Made by a program: the position numbers and the translations under genes
DNA from: JAPWJZ01 sp041287865
GTDB lineage: Bacteria; Pseudomonadota; Alphaproteobacteria; Micavibrionales; UBA2020
Direction of reading: 5' to 3'
DNA length: 64,000 bases
Assembly (NCBI GenBank): GCA_041287865.1
Contig: JBGGMV010000009.1
Location: forward strand, 45,457 to 109,456
In this document: one piece after another, positions 35,074-43,200 of the stretch
How the letters are laid out: every line of letters begins with the position of its first letter
Position numbering within the stretch: the first letter of the stretch is position 1
The notes under the pieces: generated by a model
Databases searched by the model: none
What the model was told of the DNA's origin: nothing
Seen by the model: only the letters and a program-made list of their open reading frames with translations

Positions 35074-35820
35074 TTAAGGGGTTTTCGGCTTGATTATGAG
35101 GGGTTTTTTGATGGCGATATCGTTCTGCAGCACAGGTGCCGCGGCGATGTTCTGGTCGAGCACGGCTTTTTCGGCGGCGGCCTCGCGCGCGGCCTTCAGC
35201 TTGTAGTCGTCCAGCGCCTGCACGATGTCGGCCGAGCCTCGCTGTTCCGCTTTCTTGCGGATATCATCGCCATACTTGAATTCCAAGCTGCCGTCTGCGC
35301 CGCATTCCGCCAGTTTCAGCGCCAGTGCGCGGTAATCAAAACCCACAGCGTCATGCAGCGGGGTATAGCCCATGCGGTCAACAGTATTCGGGTCTGAACC
35401 GTGATCCAGCAGCAGCGTAGCCGCCTCAAGATGGTTCTGCGCGCTGGCGAGGTGCAGCGCGGTGCGGCGGGAATAGTTGATGGCGTTGATATCTGCGTTA
35501 AATTCCAGCAGCAGCATGATCATCGCGGAATCGCCGTTATGACCCGCCTGCACCAGCGGCGGGCCGATGCCTGTCTCGGCCCCGACATTGGGGTTGGCCC
35601 CCTGCTCGAGCAGGAAACGGGTGATGTCGAGGAAGCCGCGGCCGGACGCGAAGTAAAGCGGCGTCAGGTCATTGACGTCCTTGCAATCGACCTCCGCCCC
35701 CTCCTTCACCAGCTTTTGCACGCGGGCCAGATTGCCCTTGATCGCGGCTTTGCGCAGATGATCGTTCATGATCTGCTGTTCGGTCTTGCCGGATACTTTG
35801 GCGAATATCTTGCGGAGCAT
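35074..35820 (-). CDS. Ankyrin-repeat protein with the shared PL tail
   Basis: 248 aa, four to five ankyrin repeats (about 25-190; for example NDLTPLYFASGRGFLDI, RRTALHLASAQNHLEA, MGYTPLHDAVG). A charged helix (KLKAAREAAAEKAVLDQN) then leads to the tail AIKKPLIIKPKTP at the very C-terminus. No signal peptide. Divergent from the second ankyrin gene across a 149-base gap; both share the helix-plus-tail design and may be duplicates. Confidence 0.87.
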   Translation of the reverse strand: MLRKIFAKVSGKTEQQIMNDHLRKAAIKGNLARVQKLVKEGAEVDCKDVNDLTPLYFASGRGFLDITRFLLEQGANPNVGAETGIGPPLVQAGHNGDSAMIMLLLEFNADINAINYSRRTALHLASAQNHLEAATLLLDHGSDPNTVDRMGYTPLHDAVGFDYRALALKLAECGADGSLEFKYGDDIRKKAEQRGSADIVQALDDYKLKAAREAAAEKAVLDQNIAAAPVLQNDIAIKKPLIIKPKTP

Positions 35821-35969
35821 TGTTTACCTGGCTTTATGTGGATTATGAAAATAGCTTATCGGGTGCCCTTTTGTCAACCGTAAAATCGTTTGAATTCAAC
35901 GATGTCGGGTCAAAGGCATCATTTTTTAAGGCTTATGGCGTAAAATAGCCTGAAAGCAAAGGAATGGTG

Positions 35970-36617
35970 ATGGTCGGGAGTTTCAACCAGAAAGCCGCAG
36001 CGCCGCCGGAAGAGCTGAAGAACAGCTTCCTCGACGCCGTGGAAAAGGATGACCGGAGCGTGGTGGACGAGCTGCTCGCAAAACATCCCGATGCTCTCGG
36101 GTGGGAAAACAGCGCGGGCAGCAACGCGCTCGACATTGCGATGATCTATCACAAGGTTGATCTTGCGAAATGGCTGATCGACAAGGGCTCGGACATCAAT
36201 CACCGCGATCACGATGGCTGGACGCCGCTGATCCGCGCCTGCGACAAGGACCATCCCGCGCTGGTCGAAATTTTAATCGCCAAGGGCGCGGATCTCGAAA
36301 AACGCATCATCTCGAGCGAGATGACCCCGCTGCTGGTGGCCGGCATGATGGGCCGCACCGCCTGCGCGGAACTGTTACTGAAGGCAGGCGCCTCGACCGA
36401 CGCTGAAGATAATCGCGGCAAGACAGCCCTGAGGTGGGCCAAGGGCAAAGGCACCGAGGCGGTTATCCGCAATTTTATAGACGAACGCGAAAAGAAAATT
36501 CAGGCGGAGGCCGCCGAGAAGGCCGCGCTGAAGGTAGAGCTTGAAGGCATGTCAACGAAGGGCATCGACGCCGACCTGCGCGTGCGCCGGCCGCTGACCC
36601 TCAACATCAAGAATTAA
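35970..36617 (+). CDS. Ankyrin-repeat protein with the shared PL tail
   Basis: 215 aa; about three to four ankyrin repeats (about 15-165; GSNALDIAMIYHKVDLAKWL, HDGWTPLIRACDKDHPALV). A Lys/Glu/Ala helix (REKKIQAEAAEKAALKVE) is followed by the tail RVRRPLTLNIKN. Start taken at 35970 because AAAGGA is then properly spaced; the ATG at 35964 is the alternative. The 3' end overlaps era by 11 bases in convergent orientation. Confidence 0.86.
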   Translation: MVGSFNQKAAAPPEELKNSFLDAVEKDDRSVVDELLAKHPDALGWENSAGSNALDIAMIYHKVDLAKWLIDKGSDINHRDHDGWTPLIRACDKDHPALVEILIAKGADLEKRIISSEMTPLLVAGMMGRTACAELLLKAGASTDAEDNRGKTALRWAKGKGTEAVIRNFIDEREKKIQAEAAEKAALKVELEGMSTKGIDADLRVRRPLTLNIKN

Positions 36618-37503
36618 AATCAAGGCCCCAGTCGCGGTAACGCTCGGGATCGTCCGTCCATTTGTCGCGCACCTTGACGAAGATCGAGAGGTGCACGCGG
36701 CGTTCCAGCATTTCCTCCAGATCCTTGCGCGAGGCCGAGCCGATGCTCTTGATGCGGGCGCCGCCCTTGCCGAGGAAAATCGCTTTCTGCGTATCGCGCA
36801 TGACGTAGATGGTCTGGGATATTTTTACCGAGCCGTCGTCGAATTCTTCCCACTTGTCGCTCTCGACGGTGGAGGCATAGGGCAGTTCGTCGCCCAGCTG
36901 CAGGAAGATTTTTTCGCGCGTGATTTCCGCCGACAGCAGGCGGAGCGGCATGTCGGATACCTGGTCTTCGGCGAACATCCAGGGGCCTTCGGGCATTCTC
37001 TTTTCAAGATCCGCCAGCAACCTGTCGCAGCCGTCGCCGGTCAGCGCCGAGACCATATAAATATCGGTGAAGATGCCTTCCGCGTTCATTTCGGTGGCCA
37101 GTGACAGCAGCTTGTCTTTTTTCAGCAGATCGATCTTGTTGAGCACGACCGACACCTTGCGCTTTTGTTCCTTCAACCGGTCGATCACCGCGCGGGCGTC
37201 GGCGTTGATATAGCCGTGGCCGACGTCGATCAGCAGCAGCACTTCTTCCGAATCTTTCGCGCCCTTCCAGGCGGCGGCGACCATGGCTTTTTCGAGGCGC
37301 GCCTTGGGCGCGAAGATGCCGGGCGTGTCGACGAAAATAATCTGCGCCTCGCCGCGCATCACGATGCCAAGAACCCGTGTTCGCGTTGTCTGTACTTTAG
37401 GACTGACGATGGAAACTTTCGATCCCACCAGCTGGTTGACGAGCGTGGATTTTCCGGCGTTTGGCGCGCCGATCACCGATACATAGCCGCAGGTCTTGGT
37501 CAC
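36607..37503 (-). CDS. era: GTPase Era
   Basis: 298 aa. GTPase domain with G1 GAPNAGKST (about 12-20), G3 DTPGI (about 59-63) and G4 NKIDLL (about 121-126). A C-terminal KH domain (KAIFLGKGGARIKSIG, about 240-255) binds the 3' end of 16S rRNA in 30S assembly. 4-base overlap with rnc. recO, its usual downstream neighbour, is replaced by an ankyrin gene on the opposite strand. Confidence 0.95.
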   Translation of the reverse strand: MTKTCGYVSVIGAPNAGKSTLVNQLVGSKVSIVSPKVQTTRTRVLGIVMRGEAQIIFVDTPGIFAPKARLEKAMVAAAWKGAKDSEEVLLLIDVGHGYINADARAVIDRLKEQKRKVSVVLNKIDLLKKDKLLSLATEMNAEGIFTDIYMVSALTGDGCDRLLADLEKRMPEGPWMFAEDQVSDMPLRLLSAEITREKIFLQLGDELPYASTVESDKWEEFDDGSVKISQTIYVMRDTQKAIFLGKGGARIKSIGSASRKDLEEMLERRVHLSIFVKVRDKWTDDPERYRDWGLDFNS

Positions 37504-38186
37504 GTTGTTCCGCCGATCTTGTCGAGCATTTTCTGGGCTGCGTCTTTTTCAGCCTGTCGTTTCGAGGTCGCGCTGGCGGCGAAGGCGCCAAGGCCTTCGA
37601 CCGTCACTTCCATTTCAAACACGGGGCTGTGGTCGGCGCCGGTGCGGGAAATTTCCTTGTAGGCGGGCAGCGGCAGGCCCTTGGCCTGCGCCCATTCCTG
37701 CAATCTTGTCTTGGGGTCTTCGGGCGGCGTCGCGCTATGGGCCACCAGTTTTTTCCAGTGCTTCTCGACGAAGGCGACGGCAGGCGCCAATCCCGCATCG
37801 AGGTAGATCGCGCCGATCACGGCCTCCAGCGCGCCCGATAAAATCGTGTCCTTGCGCTCGCCCCCCGCCTTGGCTTCGCCGGCGGAGAGTTTCAAATGCG
37901 ATCCCACTTGCAGCGCCTCGGCGATGCCGACCAGCGCGCCCTGCGATACCAGCGCGGCGTGGCGCTTGGCGATATCGCCCTCGCGCTCGGAGGGGAAGGC
38001 CTTGTAAAGCATCTCCGCGACCGCAAGGCCGAAAACGCGGTCGCCCAGAAATTCAAGGCGTTCGTTGTTGTTGGGATTATTGGGCACGCTGGCATGTGTC
38101 AGCGCCATGTCGAGCAGTTGCGGGTCGGCGAAGCTGTGGCCGATCAGGCTTTCGAATTGCTTGCGCCGCTCAGAGTTTGCTGACAC
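37500..38186 (-). CDS. rnc: Ribonuclease III
   Basis: 228 aa double-strand-specific endoribonuclease for rRNA and mRNA processing. Signature NERLEFLGDRVFGLAVAEML (about 37-56) includes the Mg-binding acidic residues; further catalytic DALEAVIGAIYLD-like segment at about 115; double-stranded RNA-binding domain about 158-225. Sits between lepB and era, the conserved alphaproteobacterial order. Confidence 0.95.
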   Translation of the reverse strand: MSANSERRKQFESLIGHSFADPQLLDMALTHASVPNNPNNNERLEFLGDRVFGLAVAEMLYKAFPSEREGDIAKRHAALVSQGALVGIAEALQVGSHLKLSAGEAKAGGERKDTILSGALEAVIGAIYLDAGLAPAVAFVEKHWKKLVAHSATPPEDPKTRLQEWAQAKGLPLPAYKEISRTGADHSPVFEMEVTVEGLGAFAASATSKRQAEKDAAQKMLDKIGGTT

Positions 38187-39018
38187 GCGAGAATATCCTT
38201 CCGTAGCGCACGGCGGCCGGCCATTCGACCAGGCGGCAGCCGACGCTCCTGATCGCGCCGAACATGCCGTCGCGTTCGCATTTGTCGCCCACGCCCTCGG
38301 TCGAGAAGAACAGGAACGATGCGCGGCCGATCAGGTTTTCGGCGGGCACGTATCTCACTTCCTGCGTGCGGCTGTCGAGCGATGAATCGCGGTTGTCGCC
38401 CATGGCGAAATAATGCCCCTCGGGCACAGTGAATTCCTCGGTATCGTCCAGCTGCGCATCATCCGATTTTTCGAAAATTTTGTGCTTCACGCCGTTGGGC
38501 AGGGTTTCGGTGTATTCCGTGACCATGAAGGATGAATCCTCCGCCATGCCGGGCGAGGTGCCGACGAGGTCGCGCGGCACAATCTTGCCGTTGATGTAAA
38601 GCCTGCCCTCCTTCATCTGGATGGTATCTCCCGGCAGGCCGATGATGCGCTTGATATAGTCGATATCGGTATTGGAAGGCTTGCGGAACACGGCGACGTC
38701 GCCGCGCTTGGGCATGCTTTCCGCCATGCGGCCCTTGATCGGCGCGGCGTCGAGCGGGAAGGAATATTTGCTGTAACCGTAGGAATATTTTTCCACGAAC
38801 AGGTAATCGCCCACCAGCAGCGTCGGCAGCATGGAGCCCGAGGGGATATTAAAGGGCTCGAACAGGAAGCAGCGGATAAAGAGCGCGATCACGGCGGCCA
38901 CGACCATGGCCTTCAAGAGCTCGATCGCCTCGTCTTTCTGCTTGGGCTTGGCGGCGGCGGTGTCAGGGGTTTGCGTGGTATCGGTCACGGCGGTTTCCTC
39001 GGGATTGGTGTTTGTCAT
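38170..39018 (-). CDS. lepB: Signal peptidase I
   Basis: 282 aa. One membrane segment (about 33-53) then a periplasmic catalytic domain: nucleophile Ser62 in PSGSMLPTLL, general-base Lys in DIDYIKRIIGLPGD (about 123) and the conserved GDNRDSSLDSR near 215. Cleaves signal peptides at the inner membrane. A Pro/Thr-rich N-terminal extension of about 28 residues precedes the membrane segment. Overlaps rnc by 17 bases and acpS by 4. Confidence 0.95.
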   Translation of the reverse strand: MTNTNPEETAVTDTTQTPDTAAAKPKQKDEAIELLKAMVVAAVIALFIRCFLFEPFNIPSGSMLPTLLVGDYLFVEKYSYGYSKYSFPLDAAPIKGRMAESMPKRGDVAVFRKPSNTDIDYIKRIIGLPGDTIQMKEGRLYINGKIVPRDLVGTSPGMAEDSSFMVTEYTETLPNGVKHKIFEKSDDAQLDDTEEFTVPEGHYFAMGDNRDSSLDSRTQEVRYVPAENLIGRASFLFFSTEGVGDKCERDGMFGAIRSVGCRLVEWPAAVRYGRIFSRVSKL

Positions 39019-39437
39019 GTGTTTCCTCCCGCTATCGCGGAGATAACGACGAAGGCGGCCGCGAGCGGCGGCTCGTCGCTTAAAGAGACATGGATATGCG
39101 GTGTCATGCCGTCGGGCGTAATCGCGGTCAGGCGCTCTTTCGCGCCGCCGCGCAACACGATGCCGGGCTTGCCGGCGGCGTCATTGACAACGACGATATC
39201 CTTTAAAAAAACGTCTTCGGTGATGCCCAGAGACAGCGCTTTCGCGCAGGCTTCTTTCGCGGCCCAGCGCTTGGCATAGCCTGCGTTGCGCAATTGCGTG
39301 TCGCCGTTCGATTTTTTCTCGACACGCGCCTGTTCTTCTTCCGCGAAGCAGCGTTTCACGAAACGCTCGCCGTGTTCCTGCAGCGTTTCGGCGATGCGGT
39401 CGATGCTGGTCAGGTCTGTGCCGATACCCAAAATCAT
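39015..39437 (-). CDS. acpS: Holo-[acyl-carrier-protein] synthase
   Basis: 140 aa, standard AcpS length. GIGTDLTSIDRI (about 4-15) carries the metal-binding Asp, and RWAAKEACAKAL (about 57-68) the catalytic Glu/Lys. Transfers 4'-phosphopantetheine from CoA to acyl carrier protein. The start overlaps the rsh stop (ATGA). pdxJ, usually next to acpS in alphaproteobacteria, is missing. Confidence 0.94.
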   Translation of the reverse strand: MILGIGTDLTSIDRIAETLQEHGERFVKRCFAEEEQARVEKKSNGDTQLRNAGYAKRWAAKEACAKALSLGITEDVFLKDIVVVNDAAGKPGIVLRGGAKERLTAITPDGMTPHIHVSLSDEPPLAAAFVVISAIAGGNT

Positions 39438-41593
39438 CGGCTGCGCGCCCTGTTGACGGCGGTGATTTCGGGCGTGGCCCGCAGCGCCGCGATGATGTCC
39501 GACAAATGTCGGCTGTCGCGCACGTAAACGTCGATCATCATGTCCCAGAAATCGAGCGAACGGTTCATGATTTTCAAATTCGTGATATTGCCGCCGTTCT
39601 TGCCGATAACGGTGGACAATGTGCCCAGCGCGCCCGGTTCGTTGGCGATGGTGACGAGCAGGCGGCCGACATGGCTTTCGGGCGTGTCTTCGCCCTCCTC
39701 CCACGAAACGTCGAGCCAGCGTTCGGGCGTGTCGGCGAAGGATTCCAGCGTATCGCAATCGATGGTGTGGATCGTCACGCCCTTGCCGGTGGTGACGATG
39801 CCGACAATTCTATCTCCGGGCAGCGGGTGGCAGCAGCGCGCGAAGTGCAGCGCCATGCCGGGGATCAGGCCCTTGATGGGCATGGGCGCGCCCTTGCCCT
39901 TCTGGGGCGGCTTTTTCTCGGGCGCGGTGAAGGTGATGGGCTGCTGCGCCGGCTGCACCGGCTTGTGTTCGGGATAGATCGCGTAGAAGACTTCGCGGCT
40001 GGCGACGTTGCCGGAGCCAATGCCGGTCAGCAGGTCTTCGGTGTTTTCGACCTTGAACTGGCGCGCCAGTTCCTGCGTCATGTTGCGGTCGTTGTATTCG
40101 TAGCCTTCCTGCTTGAGCACTTTCACAAGCATGGCCTTGCCGAGGTTCATGTACTCGTCGCGCTGCTGCATGCGCATGAAACGGCGGATGCGCGCCTTGG
40201 CCTTGCCGGTAACGACGAAGCGTTCCCAGTTGGGGCTGGGCGTCTGGCTCTTGGACGTGGTGATTTCAACCTGGTCGCCGTTGGAGAGCGCGGTGTTGAG
40301 CGGCACGATACGCCCGTTCACCTTCGCACCCACCGTCTTGTCGCCAAGGTCGGAGTGCACGGCATAGGCGAAGTCGACCGGGCAGGCGCCGCGCGGCAGG
40401 GCGATCAGGTCACCGTTCGGCGTGAAGCAGAACACCTGATCCTGATAAAGTTCCAGTTTCGTGTTTTCTAAAAACTCTTCCGGCTTTTGCGCGTGCTCGA
40501 CGATATCCATCAATTCGCGCAGCCAGCGGAACTGGCGGCCGTCCATCTTGCCGTCGCCCTGCTTGTACGACCAGTGCGCGGCAACGCCGAGCTCGGCTTC
40601 CTCGTGCATTTCGGGGGTGCGGATCTGCACCTCGATGCGGTGGTTTTCGGGGCCGATCACGGCGGTGTGGAGCGAGCGATAACCGTTGGGCTTGGGCAGC
40701 GAGATATAATCCTTGAAGCGCCCGGGCACCGTCGGGTAAAGCCCATGAATAACGCCCAGCGCGTGATAGCAGTCCGAGACGTTGGCGACCAGAATGCGGA
40801 AGGCCATGATGTCCGACAATTGCTCGAACGAGATATTCTTGCGCTGCATCTTCTTCCAGATGGAATAGGGCGTTTTTTCGCGCCCCTCCACCACGGCTTC
40901 GACGCCGGCCTCTTTCAGGCGCTTCAGCAGCTCGGTGATAATGCGCGAAACAACCGCCTCGCCCCCTTCGGCGCGCAGGAAGTTCAGGCGCGTCTTGATG
41001 CTCTCGCGCGCCTCGCCGTTCAGCTCGGTGAAGCTGAGGTCTTCCAGTTCTTCCTTGATCTTGTGGATGCCGATGCGTTCGGCCAGCGGCGCGTAAATCT
41101 CGATCGTCTCGGCCGCGATGCGCTTGCGCTTTTCGGGCTTGGGGATATGGAAGAGCGTGCGCATATTGTGCAGGCGGTCGCTGAGCTTGACCAGCAGCAC
41201 GCGGATATCTTCGGACATCGCCAGGACAAGCTTGCGGAAGTTTTCCGCCTGTTTTTCCTGCGCGCTCTGGAATTCGATTTTCGACAGTTTCGTGACGCCG
41301 TCGACCAGCTTGGCCACTTCGTCGCCGAACAGCTTCTGGATATCCTCCAGCGTCGCGTCGGTATCCTCGACCGTGTCATGCAGCAGCGCGGTGCAGACGG
41401 AGGCCGTGTCCATCTTCATCTCGGTCAGGATGCCGGCGACTTCGAGCGGGTGGGAGAAATAGGGGTCGCCCGAGGCGCGGGTCTGCGCGCCGTGCATCTT
41501 CATCGCATAAACATAGGCGCGGTTGACCAGATCCTCGTTCATGTCGGGATCATAGGTCTTGATGCGTTCGACCAATTCGTATTGCCGGATCAA
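39434..41593 (-). CDS. Bifunctional (p)ppGpp synthetase/hydrolase (RelA/SpoT homologue)
   Basis: 719 aa with the full RSH layout: HD hydrolase domain (LLHDTVEDTDATLED, about 72-86), synthetase domain (about 235-350; FRILVANVSDCYHALGVIHG, PNGYRSLHTAVIG), TGS (about 388-450), zinc-finger/helical region with CCHPLPGD (about 600), and C-terminal ACT (about 645-719). Both catalytic sites look intact. TTG start with a GGGTGG-type site; the N-terminus RQYELVERIKTYDPD is normal for alphaproteobacterial RSH. Located between rpoZ and acpS as expected. Confidence 0.95.
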   Translation of the reverse strand: MIRQYELVERIKTYDPDMNEDLVNRAYVYAMKMHGAQTRASGDPYFSHPLEVAGILTEMKMDTASVCTALLHDTVEDTDATLEDIQKLFGDEVAKLVDGVTKLSKIEFQSAQEKQAENFRKLVLAMSEDIRVLLVKLSDRLHNMRTLFHIPKPEKRKRIAAETIEIYAPLAERIGIHKIKEELEDLSFTELNGEARESIKTRLNFLRAEGGEAVVSRIITELLKRLKEAGVEAVVEGREKTPYSIWKKMQRKNISFEQLSDIMAFRILVANVSDCYHALGVIHGLYPTVPGRFKDYISLPKPNGYRSLHTAVIGPENHRIEVQIRTPEMHEEAELGVAAHWSYKQGDGKMDGRQFRWLRELMDIVEHAQKPEEFLENTKLELYQDQVFCFTPNGDLIALPRGACPVDFAYAVHSDLGDKTVGAKVNGRIVPLNTALSNGDQVEITTSKSQTPSPNWERFVVTGKAKARIRRFMRMQQRDEYMNLGKAMLVKVLKQEGYEYNDRNMTQELARQFKVENTEDLLTGIGSGNVASREVFYAIYPEHKPVQPAQQPITFTAPEKKPPQKGKGAPMPIKGLIPGMALHFARCCHPLPGDRIVGIVTTGKGVTIHTIDCDTLESFADTPERWLDVSWEEGEDTPESHVGRLLVTIANEPGALGTLSTVIGKNGGNITNLKIMNRSLDFWDMMIDVYVRDSRHLSDIIAALRATPEITAVNRARSR

Positions 41594-41654
41594 GTGTCCA
41601 CCCTATTGCCTTCTTGGCCGCCTGTTTTGGCGTTATTATTGCGGCGGCAAATAA

Positions 41655-41690
41655 GAAAGCCGCCTAACATGTAAAGTATAGGCGGCTTTC
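41655..41690 (-). terminator. Terminator between rpoZ and rsh
   Basis: GAAAGCCGCCT / AGGCGGCTTTC, perfect 11-bp stem with a 14-nt loop, followed on the minus strand by TTATTTG. It probably limits read-through from rpoZ into rsh. Confidence 0.75.
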
Positions 41691-41714
41691 CGGAATTTAA
41701 CAGAGGATTCAGGC

Positions 41715-42158
41715 TCAGACGTTTTCCTCGTCGCCGTCGGGAACATCAGTTCCGGAAACAGCGGGCTCTTCCGCTTCATCTTCCTCTTCGGCTTCGGGGG
41801 CAGCGGCTTCGCCTGCGTCTTCCTGCAGGCCAGCGCCTTCCAGTTCGGTCTCGGCGGCCTGGTTGGCGACCTGCGCCCATTCGGATTCGCCTTCCATGAC
41901 GTCGATGACGTCTTCGCCATCGTCTTCAACTTCGATGACTTTCTGGTGGTTCTTGATCAGGCTGTCCAGCAGGCCTTCCAGCGAAATGTCGGTATCGGCG
42001 ATTTCGCGCAGGGACACGACGGGGTTCTTGTCGTTGTCGCGGTCGACCATCATCGCGGCACCCGAGCCCAGTTCACGCGCGCGCTGCGAGGCGAGCAGGC
42101 AGAGCTCGAAACGGTTCGGCACTTTAAGGATGCAGTCTTCAACTGTAACGCGGGCCAT
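41715..42158 (-). CDS. rpoZ: RNA polymerase omega subunit
   Basis: 147 aa. N-terminus ARVTVEDCILKVPNRFELCL (2-21) is the omega signature. Omega stabilises beta' and, in proteobacteria, forms part of a ppGpp site, fitting its position before rsh. The C-terminal about 65 residues form a highly acidic Glu/Asp/Ala tail, clearly longer than the family minimum of roughly 90 residues. Confidence 0.94.
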   Translation of the reverse strand: MARVTVEDCILKVPNRFELCLLASQRARELGSGAAMMVDRDNDKNPVVSLREIADTDISLEGLLDSLIKNHQKVIEVEDDGEDVIDVMEGESEWAQVANQAAETELEGAGLQEDAGEAAAPEAEEEDEAEEPAVSGTDVPDGDEENV

Positions 42159-42523
42159 GGTCTTCCACTTTCAGGTTATAAACTCAAAAACAGTCATTTT
42201 TTATAAAGTCTTGCAGGGTTTTTTGCAACATGATTCGGACGCGCCCGTCTGGCCGGTGTTTTGCCTGTGTCTACTAATAGACTTATACAGAGCTAAGGCC
42301 TTGACTTCCGTATTCCAGAACCCACCTTCATTTTTAATAAAATACCTTGACAAAGTCAACCAGTTTGGACTACAAAGGCTCGTCTGCAAGCCGTTACCAT
42401 GCTCGACTTTTCACCGTTGAAAAGCCTGCAATTTTAAGGGACCGGCTGGGATTGGGAACACTGACTAAACAACAATAAGAAAAAAAGCCTCCGGGGCTTG
42501 TCACCGGGGCAGGGAGACGTAAC
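42159..42523. other. Divergent intergenic region, rpoZ / NYN gene
   Basis: 365 bases, AT-richer than the flanking genes, with no open frame that looks coding. It contains a GATTC (GANTC) site at 42232-42236 and the candidate promoter at 42347. A long 5' leader of about 140 bases would precede the NYN gene. Confidence 0.5.
42347..42376 (+). promoter_or_regulatory. Candidate promoter with an overlapping palindrome
   Basis: TTGACA (perfect -35), an 18-bp spacer, and TACAAA. The -35 is one arm of TTGAC-AAA-GTCAA (42347-42359), which could also be a regulator site. Confidence 0.45.
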
Positions 42524-43132
42524 TTGAAAACTAATTATTCCAGCTTTTTCTATCCTGAAGAAAAATTAGCGGTATTTATCGACGGCGCGAACCTCTACGC
42601 CGCCGCAAAAAGCCTCGATTTCGACATTGATTACAAGCGCCTGCTCGGCTGGATCCAGCAGCAGAGCCGCCTCGTCCGCGCCTTTTATTACACCGCGCTG
42701 ATGGAAGACCAGGAATATTCGCCCATCCGCCCGCTGATCGACTGGCTCGATTACAACGGCTATACGATGGTCACCAAGCCCGCCAAGGAATTCACCGACC
42801 ATTCCGGCCGCCGCAAGGTGAAGGGCAACATGGATATCGAGCTGGCCATCGACATGATGGAACTGGCCGACCACGTCGACCATATCGTCCTTTTCTCGGG
42901 CGACGGCGATTTCCGCCGCCTGCTGGAATCGGTGCAGCGCAAGGGCACCCGCGTGACGGTCGTTTCGACCATCCGCACCCAGCCGCCGATGGTGGCCGAC
43001 GAGCTGCGCCGCCAGGCAGACCTGTTCATTGATCTTACCGACCTGATCCAGTTTATCGAACGCGCAACACCCCCGGCCTCGGCCGAAGGCGTTGACGCCA
43101 CGGTCTCCGCCCGCATGAAGACGGGTTCGTAA
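42524..43132 (+). CDS. NYN-domain (LabA/DUF88-like) protein, predicted ribonuclease
   Basis: 202 aa PIN-like NYN domain. Acidic active-site residues are visible in VFIDGANLYAAAK (about 11-23), GNMDIELAIDMM (about 103-114) and LFSGDGDFRRLLE (about 123-135). Proteins of this type are expected to cut RNA in the cytoplasm; homologues are widespread and mostly uncharacterised. TTG start with GGGAG eight bases upstream. Stand-alone gene ending at a strong bidirectional terminator. Confidence 0.9.
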   Translation: MKTNYSSFFYPEEKLAVFIDGANLYAAAKSLDFDIDYKRLLGWIQQQSRLVRAFYYTALMEDQEYSPIRPLIDWLDYNGYTMVTKPAKEFTDHSGRRKVKGNMDIELAIDMMELADHVDHIVLFSGDGDFRRLLESVQRKGTRVTVVSTIRTQPPMVADELRRQADLFIDLTDLIQFIERATPPASAEGVDATVSARMKTGS

Positions 43133-43146
43133 TCATCAAATGACTT

Positions 43147-43188
43147 AAAGCAAAAGGGCCGCAAGAAATCTTGCGGCCCTTTTGCTTT
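43147..43188. terminator. Strong bidirectional terminator
   Basis: A perfect 19-bp stem (43147-43165 / 43170-43188, core AGGGCCGCAAG) with an AAAT loop and T-rich flanks in both directions, placed between two convergent genes. Confidence 0.93.
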
Positions 43189-43200
43189 TGTGACGGATGA

